Source: Saccharospirillaceae bacterium (GTDB taxonomy: Bacteria; Pseudomonadota; Gammaproteobacteria; Pseudomonadales; Oceanobacteraceae). From it: a DNA stretch of 64,000 nucleotides. Shown here one piece after another: positions 28,382 to 40,510 of this stretch (the first letter of the stretch is position 1; each line of letters opens with the position of its first letter). The stretch is taken from assembly GCA_021208685.1 (NCBI GenBank), contig JAJOJJ010000019.1, forward strand, positions 49,265 to 113,264, given 5' to 3'. The position numbers were made by a program, and so were the translations under genes. The notes below the pieces were generated by a model. The model searched no databases. It was given only the letters and a program-made list of their open reading frames with translations, and was not told the origin of the DNA.

Positions 28382-28434
28382 GGTTCAGGCCCGCAGAAAA
28401 AAAACCTGAGTTTACTCGCTTCAGCTAACAACTG

Positions 28435-30027
28435 TCACAGTTCAGATTCTATCGGCAAGACACCCAAAAACCAGGATTGCAGGCGCCGCCACAGACTGGC
28501 GTGAGGATCGGCATCGTAATTCTGAACCGAGCCATCGCCATGCACCTGCTGCCAGCGTAATTCGCCGTCTGAAAGCTGCACGCGATAACTTTCAAGAGCC
28601 AGGCTTTTGTGCAGATCCCGGCTGGCTTGCTGACCCAGCTGTGCCTGCTCAAACAGCACGCCCATTTCGGTATTCTCACGGATAGAACGCGGATCAAGAT
28701 TCATCGAGCCGACATAAAAGTAGCGCTGATCAATCATCAGCATTTTAGCGTGCAGACTGGCGGATGAAGAGCCGGTCCAGCGGCTGTGCTCCCGTTCCGG
28801 GCGCGTATCCGGGCGCAGCTCATACAGCTCAACCCCGGCACGCACCAATGCCTCACGGTAATGCTTGTAAGCCGAGTGCACCGCTGCCACATCCGTACTC
28901 GCCAATGAGTTGGTCAGCACCTGCACTTTGATACCCCGCGCAGCCAGTGCTCTCAGAAAAGCAACGCCCTCATCGCCCGGCACAAAATAGGGCGAGATCA
29001 GCAGCACTTCCTGCTGTGCATTTTCCAGCAGGGTGATTAAATTGCCGAATAACGGTGACTGATAGGTACGGCTGCGGATTTTGTCCGGAGCATCGGCCAC
29101 CACGTAGGCCTTTCCCCAGAACAGCCGAGGTTCATAGTGATCAGCCAGACTCTGCGCCCGGGCCTGCAATGCCTGCACATAAGGATGCGCCTGATGACTC
29201 TGCAGCCAGGCGTGCAGCCGCTGACGTAAATTCTGCAGCCCATCCTGTTCATGTCCAGGACGGTCTTTTATAACGGATTCAACCGGCACGGCCAGCCCGC
29301 TGTTCCAGTAGCGGTCAAACTCGGTTGAGGCATCATCCACCACCGGCCCCAGAGTCAGCACATCCAGATCACCAAATACCACAGCATTTTTTACCGCTGC
29401 AAAATATTCGTCACCGATATTACGTCCGCCACTGATCGCCAGCGTGTTATCGGCAATCATGGTTTTGTTGTGCATACGCCGTGTAGACACCCCGTAACGG
29501 GTAATAAACTGCATGTCACGCGGATAATCACGCAGAAACGGATTAAACAGACGGATACTGATATTCGGATGGTCATTCAGCAGGCGCAGCTCATTATCAG
29601 CACCGCGGGTGGCCATATCATCCAGCAACAGGCGCACCCTTACACCACGGTCAGCCGCCTGCAACAGAGCCCAGGTAAAGACTCTGCCGGTCAGATCGTT
29701 GTGATACAGATAATATTGCAGGTCGAGGCTGTCATGGGCATGAGCAGCAAGCTGCAGACGGGCAAGAAAGGCATCGGTACCGGAGTCCAGCAACACCAGT
29801 CCGGCGTCACCGGGATGCTGCTGCAACAGAGGTTCAGCCCAGCCCGCCAACGGACTCCGTGACGAGGCCTCAATATAGCGTTCAGCAGCAGGGTGAGGAT
29901 AAACGGGCAGACGGGCACAGCCGGTAAACAACACGGTCAACAAACAGAAGCAACATGACAGTATCCGCCATGTACGTTCAGGGCATATGGGCAATATACG
30001 CTGCCACATCACGTAATTGTTGCTCAT
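28435..30027 (-). CDS. phospholipase D-family lipoprotein, cardiolipin synthase-like
   Basis: 530 residues from the first in-frame start (30027), or 524 from ATG 30009. Either overlaps the 3' end of the cytochrome gene. The N-terminus has a hydrophobic segment and lipobox (LLTVLFTGCA, Cys near residue 37). Two HKD motifs mark the PLD fold: HNKTMIADNTLAISGGRNIG near residue 185 and HAKMLMIDQRYFYVGSMNLD near residue 425. Such proteins are annotated as ClsC/YmdC-like cardiolipin synthases or PLD-family nucleases. The lipoprotein signal favours a phospholipid-modifying role at the envelope. A T-run (minus strand, 28397-28404) after the stop may belong to a weak terminator. Confidence 0.87.
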   Translation of the reverse strand: MSNNYVMWQRILPICPERTWRILSCCFCLLTVLFTGCARLPVYPHPAAERYIEASSRSPLAGWAEPLLQQHPGDAGLVLLDSGTDAFLARLQLAAHAHDSLDLQYYLYHNDLTGRVFTWALLQAADRGVRVRLLLDDMATRGADNELRLLNDHPNISIRLFNPFLRDYPRDMQFITRYGVSTRRMHNKTMIADNTLAISGGRNIGDEYFAAVKNAVVFGDLDVLTLGPVVDDASTEFDRYWNSGLAVPVESVIKDRPGHEQDGLQNLRQRLHAWLQSHQAHPYVQALQARAQSLADHYEPRLFWGKAYVVADAPDKIRSRTYQSPLFGNLITLLENAQQEVLLISPYFVPGDEGVAFLRALAARGIKVQVLTNSLASTDVAAVHSAYKHYREALVRAGVELYELRPDTRPEREHSRWTGSSSASLHAKMLMIDQRYFYVGSMNLDPRSIRENTEMGVLFEQAQLGQQASRDLHKSLALESYRVQLSDGELRWQQVHGDGSVQNYDADPHASLWRRLQSWFLGVLPIESEL

Positions 30028-30610
30028 TCATATTCTGTACAACGCCAATCATGGGCGAATTTTTACGCTCCGGATCGTTGTTCATAAAGCGCATCAGTGT
30101 TTTGCTCAGATACTCGTACGGCTGTCCGGCAATGCGCGGATACTGGCTGCTGCCATGCCCGGCGTTGCCATGGCATACAAAGCAGGTGGTTTTATAAATC
30201 TGCTCCCCTTTCACACTGGCGGCAACGGTTTGCTCACGCTTAACGACCGGTTTTTGCGAAAAATACAGCGCAATATTAATACGGTCTTCTTTCGTCAGGG
30301 CGGTGGCGAGCTTGCTCATCACATAATCCTTGCGTACACCGTTGGCGAAGTGCTCAAACTGAGTGAACAGATAAGCAGCATTCTGACTGGCCAGATTGGG
30401 AATGTAATCGCGTTTACTGTTGCCATCGTCACCGTGACAGCGGAAACATAATTGCGCACGCTCGACGCCATCCGCAATTGCCGCCTGCAACAGTGGCGTA
30501 TTTTTCTCAATAATGGCCATTTCCTGCAGCATAGACTCTACGCTCTCGGCCTGCACCTGACTGCCCAGCAAGAGAAGTAATCCTGCCAACATACTGCTTA
30601 ATCTGTTCAT
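29978..30610 (-). CDS. dihaem cytochrome c (c4-like)
   Basis: 210 residues with a signal peptide (MLAGLLLLLGSQVQA). Two haem c motifs are visible: CFRCH near residue 55 and CFVCH near residue 143. Each is followed by family elements (GDDGNS, GNAGHG; YPRIAGQPYEYL) and by distal Met candidates (MSKLATAL, NSPMIGVV). The arrangement is that of periplasmic cytochromes c4, which pass electrons to terminal oxidases. The 3' end overlaps the PLD gene by up to 50 bases, so the two may be co-transcribed, though their functions do not obviously connect. Confidence 0.9.
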   Translation of the reverse strand: MNRLSSMLAGLLLLLGSQVQAESVESMLQEMAIIEKNTPLLQAAIADGVERAQLCFRCHGDDGNSKRDYIPNLASQNAAYLFTQFEHFANGVRKDYVMSKLATALTKEDRINIALYFSQKPVVKREQTVAASVKGEQIYKTTCFVCHGNAGHGSSQYPRIAGQPYEYLSKTLMRFMNNDPERKNSPMIGVVQNMNEQQLRDVAAYIAHMP

Positions 30611-33551
<2,941 letters not shown>

Positions 33552-33564
33552 TCCGGGCTGCGGA

Positions 33565-33587
33565 CGCCGGACGACTCACGTCCGGCG
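33565..33587. other. GC-rich hairpin between leuS and lptE
   Basis: CGCCGGACG and CGTCCGGCG form a perfect 9-bp stem with a 5-base ACTCA loop, starting 14 bases after the leuS stop. No T-run follows. It may stabilise the leuS 3' end or attenuate transcription into lptE. Confidence 0.5.
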
Positions 33588-33632
33588 CCTGACACCTGAC
33601 TGTCTTACCCCAAAATCGACAGAGAATATCGT

Positions 33633-34148
33633 ATGCGTCATGCACTTATTGCCTGCTCTCTCATTCTGCTTAGCGCCTGCGGCTGGCATCTGCGCGGTGT
33701 TACGCCGCTGCCGCCGGAATACCGGGTGATGTATCTGCAGAGTCAGGCCAGCAACAGCTTTAATCAGCAATTAACGCTGCAGCTGGAATTCAACGATGTC
33801 GTGCTGACCGCCAGTGCCGAAGATGCCCCCGCCATTCTGCGAATTGAGCCGCTGGACATCGAACGCCGGACGCTGTCGGTCAGCAGCAACGGTCAGGTCG
33901 GCGAATTCGAACTGAATGCCCGCCTGACCGCCCATATCCTGCACATCGGCCGCGATACCGATGTCGAAATTGATCTGAAAGCACGCCGTACCCTGACCAA
34001 CGATGTCAATAACGTCGTCGGCACCGCCAGCGCTGAAACCCAGCAGCGGGCGGAGCTGGAACGTGAACTGGTGAATAAGCTGCTGCGCCGGCTGCAGAGT
34101 CTGAGCAAGACCCGCAACAGCGACAACGCCACGGACAGTCCATCGTGA
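33633..34148 (+). CDS. lptE: LPS-assembly lipoprotein LptE
   Basis: A 171-residue lipoprotein with the lipobox SLILLSACGWHLRG (Cys near residue 16), typical length and the family pattern VMYLQSQASNSFNQQLTLQLEFN and RIEPLDIERRTLSVSSNGQVGEFELNA. LptE plugs and assembles the LptD barrel that places LPS in the outer leaflet. Position directly after leuS and overlapping holA by 4 bases (stop at 34148, holA ATG at 34145) is the classic context and supports the call. Confidence 0.95.
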   Translation: MRHALIACSLILLSACGWHLRGVTPLPPEYRVMYLQSQASNSFNQQLTLQLEFNDVVLTASAEDAPAILRIEPLDIERRTLSVSSNGQVGEFELNARLTAHILHIGRDTDVEIDLKARRTLTNDVNNVVGTASAETQQRAELERELVNKLLRRLQSLSKTRNSDNATDSPS

Positions 34149-35149
34149 AAATCCGCCAGGACCAGCTCAGCGGCCTGCTGGCCAAAGGACTGGCACCCTG
34201 CTATCTGGTGTCCGGGGATGATCCGTTGCTGGTCATGGAAGCCTGCGATGAAATCCGCGCCGCCGCACGCAAAGCCGGCGTCGAGGAACGTGAACTGTTC
34301 CATGCCGAGGGCAACTTCGACTGGCGCCATTTACTGGAAGAAGCCAACGCCATGTCGCTGTTTGCCAGCCGCCGTATTCTTGAAGTGCGGATTGGCAATG
34401 GCAAACCTGCCGATAAAGGCGCTGCTATTCAGCAGATTCTTGAAAAACCCAACCCTGACAATCTGCTGCTGATTATCTGTCCGCGTCTCGACAGCACCAT
34501 TCAGCGCAGCGCCTGGTTTAAGGCTGTGGACAAAGCCGGTGTGTTCCTGCCGATCTGGCCCATTGAGCGTTCACAATATCCGGGCTGGCTGAAGCGTCGC
34601 CTGCAAATTGCCGGCTTACAGATCGAGCCGGCGGCGCTGGCCGCGCTCGCCCACCAGACGGAGGGCAATCTGCTGGCCGCCGTGCAGGAAGTGGAAAAGC
34701 TGCGCCTGCTGGGCGCGACCACCATTAACGAAGAGATGATTAACGAAGCCATTGGTGACAGCTCGCGCTTTGATGCCTTTGGCCTGGCCGATACCTGCCT
34801 GCTGGGTGAGCTGGCCGAAGCCAGCCGCATTCTCTCGCATTTAAAAGGTGAAGGTGTCGATGCCCTGATGATTCTGGGTGCTCTGACGCGCAAAATCCGT
34901 CAGCTGATTGCCATGCAGGATCTTGGCGGACAGCAGCTCAGCGAAGCCTTTAAAGCGCAGAATATCTGGCCCAAGCAGCAACCTCCCTACAAAAAAGCTC
35001 TGCAGAATCTGCGGGCTCCCCAACTTCATGCCGCCCTGCGCAAAGCGGAGAAAGTCGACGCCGCCATTAAAGGCAGTGGCGACGATCCCTGGCTTCTGTT
35101 AAGTGAGTTAACGGTACTGTTAACCGGTGTAAGGCTGACGACTGGTTAA
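34145..35149 (+). CDS. holA: DNA polymerase III delta subunit
   Basis: A 334-residue delta subunit of the clamp loader. Family elements are CYLVSGDDPLLVMEACDEIRAAA, RILEVRIGNGKPADKG and the C-terminal KIRQLIAMQDLGGQ collar region. It opens the beta clamp during loading at the replication fork. It overlaps lptE by 4 bases and is followed by a 198-base regulatory gap, so it ends the leuS-lptE-holA operon. Confidence 0.95.
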   Translation: MKIRQDQLSGLLAKGLAPCYLVSGDDPLLVMEACDEIRAAARKAGVEERELFHAEGNFDWRHLLEEANAMSLFASRRILEVRIGNGKPADKGAAIQQILEKPNPDNLLLIICPRLDSTIQRSAWFKAVDKAGVFLPIWPIERSQYPGWLKRRLQIAGLQIEPAALAALAHQTEGNLLAAVQEVEKLRLLGATTINEEMINEAIGDSSRFDAFGLADTCLLGELAEASRILSHLKGEGVDALMILGALTRKIRQLIAMQDLGGQQLSEAFKAQNIWPKQQPPYKKALQNLRAPQLHAALRKAEKVDAAIKGSGDDPWLLLSELTVLLTGVRLTTG

Positions 35150-35213
35150 CAGTTTCAGCACCACCCGTGTCACAGAAGTAATGCTATTTAACTGAGATAC
35201 TGCTGAGGTAATG

Positions 35214-35299
35214 GCGGCAATTGCCGCAATTTGCTGACAAACTTTGTCACATTATGACTTTTAACGTTAAGCAGCGTGGTAAAAGCGTTAAAATATAAT
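35214..35299 (+). promoter_or_regulatory. palindrome-rich promoter region of the 35348 gene
   Basis: The gap after holA holds a perfect palindrome GCGGCAATTGCCGC (35214-35227), a perfect 7-1-7 palindrome TGACAAACTTTGTCA (35235-35249) and an inverted repeat TTTTAACG/CGTTAAAA (35259-35266 and 35286-35293). A consensus -10 hexamer TATAAT follows at 35294-35299. The -35 position is poor, as expected for an activator-dependent promoter. The palindromes are candidate operators; I do not recognise their regulator. Confidence 0.55.
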
Positions 35300-35347
35300 A
35301 ATATGACCCGATGCTAAGCTGAGTATGTACCCAAGAGGATGTTCGCG

Positions 35348-35941
35348 ATGAGCGCCGTAAACAAACAGCAAAATTCTGATCTGGTCTGGGATCTGGAGAA
35401 AATCCACCAGCACCAGCGCGCCATGAATTTCGTTAAGCAGTTTGAAAACCGCTTTTGCGTGTTTTCCGGCTCAGTGCGTCAGCTGTACACCAACTACAGC
35501 ATCTTTTTCCCGGAAGAGGCCAATCGTCAGATGGTGATTTTGCCCGATCCTTATGCCTTCCATGATACGTTCAGCCATCTGAATCCGGAGGCCGTACAGT
35601 CAACCGGACTGCATGTCATTCCCGGCAACCTGATTGGCAAGACCGGGTTGTATCTGGTGATCTCCCATAAAGACAAAAATGTGCGCTCTGTGCCTATTCC
35701 GTTCCAGGAAGGCATCCGCCAGATCCTGCGCCGCTCCAATACCGAAGATCCGTTCCTGCCCGTGCTGATGAAAGGCGACCTGCGCGAATTCAATGATCAG
35801 CTCCCCTGCCTGCATCTGCATCGTTTGCGTCTCAAGGAGCTGACATCATTATCCGGACTGGAGCGTGAAGGTATCCGTACCATCATCACCGACAAACTGA
35901 TGAAGCTGTATCAGGAATCTTCTGCGCTGAATCTGGCCTGA
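35348..35941 (+). CDS. conserved-looking protein of unknown function
   Basis: 197 residues from ATG 35348, which sits 8 bases after AAGAGGA. The in-frame ATG at 35339 touches that site and is unlikely. The protein is soluble and shows no signal peptide or transmembrane helix. Residues 30-120 look beta-rich (FCVFSGSVRQLYTNYSIFFP, GKTGLYLVISHKDKNVRSVPIPF) and residues 150-197 helical with many leucines (LHLHRLRLKELTSLSGLEREGIRTI). I do not recognise the family. The elaborate upstream region suggests regulated expression. A PilZ-like barrel is conceivable, but the RxxxR and D/NxSxxG signatures are absent. Confidence 0.75.
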   Translation: MSAVNKQQNSDLVWDLEKIHQHQRAMNFVKQFENRFCVFSGSVRQLYTNYSIFFPEEANRQMVILPDPYAFHDTFSHLNPEAVQSTGLHVIPGNLIGKTGLYLVISHKDKNVRSVPIPFQEGIRQILRRSNTEDPFLPVLMKGDLREFNDQLPCLHLHRLRLKELTSLSGLEREGIRTIITDKLMKLYQESSALNLA

Positions 35942-36002
35942 GCGTTCAGGCCGGTTTTATATCGGTTCAGCCCCGCTTCAAGACTCCGCCTGACCCCAGC
36001 CA

Positions 36003-36830
36003 TTAACCTTCGGCACGATAGTAACGGCGAATCAAACGGCTCAGACCCTTGCGCCAGGCCTTTGGCTTAATTCCGAAGGTATGGAACAGCAGTGTGTTAT
36101 CGGCAACCGGAGTCCAGACCGCCGGCATCAGTCCGCCTTCCTGGGATTTAAGCTCCACACCACTGAGATCTTCATACTGACTCGCTTCAGCCAGTAACGC
36201 TTCAGCAAAGGCATAGGAGGAGATCGGCTCAACACCGCTGAAGTGATAGGTTCCCCATAAGTGATCACAACAGGCCGCTTGCTTGAGCATGGCCAGAATC
36301 ACTTCGGCAATATCATCCGCCGGCGTCGGGCTGAATTTACGCTGCATATCAAGGCTGAGGGTGTGCTCATCGCGGATGGCGGTGAGCAAACGGTTGGCAA
36401 AATCATCCGCCATGAGTGAAAAGCCCTGACCGATACGCAAAATCAGATGACGGCGGTTTTTACGCGCCAGCGCTTCGAGCGCCAGTAAATCCTGTGCCAG
36501 CGGATGATCGGCATAGGTGTCAGCGGTTTCCTGATATACCGCATCCGGGCGGCCACGGAAAATCGCCATAGAGGACAACAGCAACACCGGAACATCCTGC
36601 TCTTCAGCCTGCTCCAGCCAGAACGGAATATGCCCGTAGTCGTCCGGATGAAACAATGACGGGACCAGAATAAAGAAGGGTTTTGCCGCTGCGGCCAAGG
36701 CCAGACGCTCATGACTCTCGAGGCCAACGCCTTTGTACATTAAATCCTGAGACGCAAGGCTGCGGGTAAGGAAATGCCCGACCGGGCGGTTCGCGCCGAT
36801 GATAAAACTGTGAAAACTGCTGATTGCCAA
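36003..36830 (-). CDS. RmlD-like NAD(P)-binding protein, possibly non-catalytic
   Basis: 275 residues with an extended-SDR look: an N-terminal strand and glycine turn (SFIIGANRPVGHFLTRSL), VPVLLLSSMAIFRG, HLILRIGQGFSL, PTPADDIAEVILAML and WGTYHFSG, as in dTDP-4-dehydrorhamnose reductase-like proteins. The turn is not the standard GxxGxxG, and the YxxxK catalytic pair is not seen (YQETADTY instead). It may therefore bind a nucleotide sugar without acting as a reductase. It is alone on its strand, divergent from the diguanylate cyclase gene. No sugar-biosynthesis genes are near. Confidence 0.75.
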   Translation of the reverse strand: MAISSFHSFIIGANRPVGHFLTRSLASQDLMYKGVGLESHERLALAAAAKPFFILVPSLFHPDDYGHIPFWLEQAEEQDVPVLLLSSMAIFRGRPDAVYQETADTYADHPLAQDLLALEALARKNRRHLILRIGQGFSLMADDFANRLLTAIRDEHTLSLDMQRKFSPTPADDIAEVILAMLKQAACCDHLWGTYHFSGVEPISSYAFAEALLAEASQYEDLSGVELKSQEGGLMPAVWTPVADNTLLFHTFGIKPKAWRKGLSRLIRRYYRAEG

Positions 36831-36969
36831 AATCCGGTGTCTCCTGTCAGTCAGGCCAAGTGTCAGCCTGGTTGCCTGTAGCGGGCATAATACCCTGCCC
36901 GCAGGCCAATCACGACGTGCATTTGTGCAGCCCGTCTATACTCAAGACATATTCACCCCTGTCGTGCTT

Positions 36970-38802
36970 ATGTCTCTATATTTCCGTTTGTTCATACTTA
37001 CCCTGTTGCTGTTCAGCGGCACGCTTGCAGCGGCGCGTTACAACAGCGACGAACCAGCCGCCACAGCGCCGTTGATGGCACAGTATTATCAATCGGCGGA
37101 CTTTATCAGCCTGCCGCAGTTACAGGCGATTACCGACGACCAATGGCAGGATGTTCCTGCTGCCAGCATCAATTTCGGTTTTACCAACCATCATGTCTGG
37201 ATCCGTATGCCGCTGGCTCAGCTGCCATTCGATTACCGCCACGATCCCTGGATTCTGGAATTGGGTTATCCCCTGCTCGACCATGCCGAGCTCTACCTGC
37301 TAAACGGCAGCACAATACTGCTGCGAACAGCGGCCGGTAATGATCTGCCCTATACCGCCAGGCCGATAGCCGTGCCTGAACTGGCGTTTCCTGTTCCGCC
37401 CCTGAGCCAGGCCGACTGGCTCTATCTGCACGTTCATTCTGATTCTTCAGTGCAAATTCCGATGCGGGCCTTGCCGGAACAGGAGTATTGGCAGCAACGC
37501 GTCGCCAGCGTGACGTTTGACGCTGCTTTTTACGCCATTCTGTTCAGCATGCTGGCTTATAACCTGCTGATATTCCTGCTGACCCGCGATGTTATTTTTT
37601 TACTCTACTCGCTCAGTATCGCCGCCTTCGCCACGATGATGGCAGGCCTGCATGGCTGGACCTATGCCCTGCTGTGGCCGGAATCACCTCACCTGAACGA
37701 CCTGACCATTCTGTTAAGCCTGGCCCTGTCAGAAATCTTTCTCGCCCTGTTCGGGTTGTTTTTTCTGCGTCTGCGCAGGCTTCATCCGCGCGCATTCAGA
37801 CTGTACAGCGGCTATGTTGTCAGCGCGGTGGCTCTCGTCTTACTGAGCGTTTATCTGCCCTACCACACGATGATTCAGCTGCTGACCGGGCAGGCCATCC
37901 TGATGAGTATTTCAGCTCTGATTCTGGGACTGCTGCTGTGGTGGCAAACCCGATCACGGGATGTGTTTCTGTTTTTTCTGGCGGCATTTTCACTGATTTT
38001 CGGTCTGTTGCTGTATGCGCTGCAGAAGTTCGGGGTTGTTCCGGTCAATCTGATTACTGAACACGCCGCCGAAATCGGCAGCGTTATTCAGGTCGTCTTG
38101 CTCGCGCTGAGCATGGCAGACCGCCATAACCGTGAACGTCAGGCACGGCTGGCAGCACAGGACGTCATCATTAATATGCAGCGTGAAGCGAACGCAGTGC
38201 TGGATCAGAAGGTCCGTGAGCGCACCGAAGATCTGGAGCAGCTTAACCAGCGCCTGCAGGAAGAATCCACCACCGACGCCTTAACCCGGGTGCGCAACCG
38301 GCGTTATTTTGATCAGCGTTTTTACACCTTGTATCAGGATGCTTTCAGACAACAAACGTCACTGGCGCTGCTGTTGATTGATATTGACCACTTCAAGCAA
38401 TTTAACGATACCTACGGCCATCAGCTTGGCGATACCGTCCTGCAAAAAGTCGCCAAGTGTATGCAACAGGCCATTAAGCGCCCCCAGGACAGCGTATACC
38501 GCTATGGCGGAGAAGAATTTGCCATACTGCTGCCCAACACCGATGCCCAGGGAGCTCTGCAGGTTGCCGAGCAATTGCGCGCGCGCATCGACCGTTTGCG
38601 AATCACCCACCAGCACCAGCAACTCAGCGTGACCGCCAGTATCGGTCTGTGTGCAGCGGTCCCTCTGGGACGGGAGCAACAGGAATTACTCTATCAGCAA
38701 GCCGACAAAGCGCTGTATCAGGCCAAAACACAGGGCCGCAACCGCAGCTGCGCACTCCCCCTGCAACAGCCTGATGCGGATGACCGGCAACAGAACGGTT
38801 AA
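36970..38802 (+). CDS. 7TMR-DISM diguanylate cyclase
   Basis: 610 residues from ATG 36970, which gives a clean signal peptide (LFILTLLLFSGTLAAA). A GTG at 36925 is the alternative. The order is a periplasmic 7TMR-DISMED2 sensor (residues ~30-165), seven transmembrane helices (~175-385), a short coiled coil (NMQREANAVLDQKVRERTEDLEQL) and a GGDEF domain. The active site is intact as GGEEF, with an RPQD inhibitory I-site 5 residues upstream, so it should make c-di-GMP with product inhibition. The periplasmic domain may sense a carbohydrate-like or other small ligand. It is a possible source of signal for the FimX and PilZ-like proteins at the right end. Confidence 0.93.
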   Translation: MSLYFRLFILTLLLFSGTLAAARYNSDEPAATAPLMAQYYQSADFISLPQLQAITDDQWQDVPAASINFGFTNHHVWIRMPLAQLPFDYRHDPWILELGYPLLDHAELYLLNGSTILLRTAAGNDLPYTARPIAVPELAFPVPPLSQADWLYLHVHSDSSVQIPMRALPEQEYWQQRVASVTFDAAFYAILFSMLAYNLLIFLLTRDVIFLLYSLSIAAFATMMAGLHGWTYALLWPESPHLNDLTILLSLALSEIFLALFGLFFLRLRRLHPRAFRLYSGYVVSAVALVLLSVYLPYHTMIQLLTGQAILMSISALILGLLLWWQTRSRDVFLFFLAAFSLIFGLLLYALQKFGVVPVNLITEHAAEIGSVIQVVLLALSMADRHNRERQARLAAQDVIINMQREANAVLDQKVRERTEDLEQLNQRLQEESTTDALTRVRNRRYFDQRFYTLYQDAFRQQTSLALLLIDIDHFKQFNDTYGHQLGDTVLQKVAKCMQQAIKRPQDSVYRYGGEEFAILLPNTDAQGALQVAEQLRARIDRLRITHQHQQLSVTASIGLCAAVPLGREQQELLYQQADKALYQAKTQGRNRSCALPLQQPDADDRQQNG

Positions 38803-38998
38803 TCAGCCCCGCACCCCATGACTGCCCTCATACTGTTTCAGCAGACCGAAGCCCGGACGGAATTGCCCGGATGGGCAGTTTTCGACTGAAAACCAATACA
38901 ATTGTCGTAATTTCAGTTTGGCAATCTCCCTGCATTTATGTACCTTAGTCCCGATATGGCATTGCTAATAAAAAGACCAATATTGGATGGAGACGAAC

Positions 38999-40384
38999 AT
39001 GAAACGCCAACCCCTTGCTAAAACCATCGCCGCGACCTGTGCCGGGCTGGGTGCCTTATTCGCGGTTAATCCGGCACTGTCTCAGGGTTACTACGTCGAC
39101 GAGCAGTCTGCACTGCGTTTGGGGGATGCCTTCTCCGGTGGTGCCGCGTCAGCCAGCGATGCATCTGCCGCCTATTACAGTCCGGCAGCCATGCTGCTGG
39201 TGCGCGACGAACTGGCGATCAATCTGGCGGCTATTTCCGTCCGTTCAGAACTGAAGGGCAGCGCTGAAACCGGCGACGGCAGCATTCCGGTTACCGGCGA
39301 CGATGCCGAAGCCGATAACCTCGACTTTTTGCCAACGCTGTATTTCGTCCGCAGCCTGAGTGAAGGCTTATCCATCGGTACGTTTATCAACGCTCCGTAC
39401 GCCACCGGAACCGACTTTGGTAACAACTCCATCGCCCGTTACCAGACCACCGAAAGCGAGATCACCGGTATCGATGCCGGCCTGTCTCTGGCCTTCCGCG
39501 TACACGAACAGGTCAGCATCGGCGGCAGCATTATTGCCCAGTATCTGAATGCCAAAACCGCCGTGGCGATTAATACTGCGGCGCTGTGTCTGGGCGCCGA
39601 AGCGGCAGGCGATCTGGGGCCCTACACCTGCAATGCTCTGGGGATTGACCTTGCTCAGCTGGGCAGCAACACCTACGACGGTAACTTTGTCATGGAAGGC
39701 CACAACACCGCCTTCGGTTTCAGTCTGGGTACCCTGATTGAATTCACCCCAGACAGCCGTCTGGGACTCAACTACCGCACCCGTATTGCCCACGAACTGA
39801 CCGGCAGCGCGACGGTTGAATTCCCGTCAGCCGCTCAAACCTTCACCAATCTGGCCGGTCTTGAGAGCACCAAAGCCGATGGCCGCGTGCAGTTTGTTAC
39901 CCCGGAAAGCGCCAACATCAGCTACTTCCACCAGCTCGGTAATCTGTCGCTGCAGGCGGATGCTTCGTGGACCAAATGGTCACGCTTCGACAAGCTGCAG
40001 GTAACCAGCAACAACAGCACCGTTGCGACTCTTGCATCCGCCCCTCAGGTTTACGACTGGAACGAGTCACAGCGCTTTGCGCTGGGTGCGAACTACACAC
40101 TGAGCCCACAGCTGACGCTGCGTGGTGGTCTTGCTCTGGACATCACACCGATCGACAAAGACAAAACCAAAATCGATTTTGCCTTTGATGATTACAAAGC
40201 CATTTCTCTGGGGATGAGTTATGTCCTGAACGAGACCATGACGCTGGATGTTGGTTATCAGCACACCATAACGCAGAAACGTGATATCGATCAGAACGAT
40301 CTGCTGACGGCAGGTGCGCGTCTGCATGGCGAAGTAACAACCGAAGTAAACTCCTTTGCTGCCGGTCTGCGCTGGGCGCTGTAA
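38999..40384 (+). CDS. fadL: FadL-family outer-membrane transporter for hydrophobic compounds
   Basis: 461 residues from ATG 38999. The signal peptide TIAATCAGLGALFAVNPALS is followed by the FadL N-terminal hatch (YYVDEQSALRLGDAFSGGAASASDASAAYYSPAAML, with SPAAM in place of the usual NPA). A 14-strand-type barrel follows (LGLNYRTRIAHELTGSATVEFP, LSLQADASWTKWSRFD), and the protein ends LRWAL with typical alternating residues. FadL proteins admit long-chain fatty acids or hydrocarbons across the outer membrane. An intrinsic terminator directly follows. The next gene, an AraC regulator, is a possible regulator but may be independent. Confidence 0.92.
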   Translation: MKRQPLAKTIAATCAGLGALFAVNPALSQGYYVDEQSALRLGDAFSGGAASASDASAAYYSPAAMLLVRDELAINLAAISVRSELKGSAETGDGSIPVTGDDAEADNLDFLPTLYFVRSLSEGLSIGTFINAPYATGTDFGNNSIARYQTTESEITGIDAGLSLAFRVHEQVSIGGSIIAQYLNAKTAVAINTAALCLGAEAAGDLGPYTCNALGIDLAQLGSNTYDGNFVMEGHNTAFGFSLGTLIEFTPDSRLGLNYRTRIAHELTGSATVEFPSAAQTFTNLAGLESTKADGRVQFVTPESANISYFHQLGNLSLQADASWTKWSRFDKLQVTSNNSTVATLASAPQVYDWNESQRFALGANYTLSPQLTLRGGLALDITPIDKDKTKIDFAFDDYKAISLGMSYVLNETMTLDVGYQHTITQKRDIDQNDLLTAGARLHGEVTTEVNSFAAGLRWAL

Positions 40385-40411
40385 GCCTAACGAACGACAA
40401 CGCGAAGAATC

Positions 40412-40438
40412 AAAACGGGCGTCTGGCGCCCGTTTTTT
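40412..40438 (+). terminator. rho-independent terminator of fadL
   Basis: ACGGGCG and CGCCCGT form a 7-bp stem with a TCTGG loop, extended by AAA/TTT pairs, and a run of T follows. It lies 28 bases after the fadL stop. Confidence 0.9.
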
Positions 40439-40510
40439 ATCCTGCCGCAACGTCCCCCGCTTGGGCTGAACAGCAACCTTGGTTATGCTGACAACTCATC
40501 CCGACCGCAA

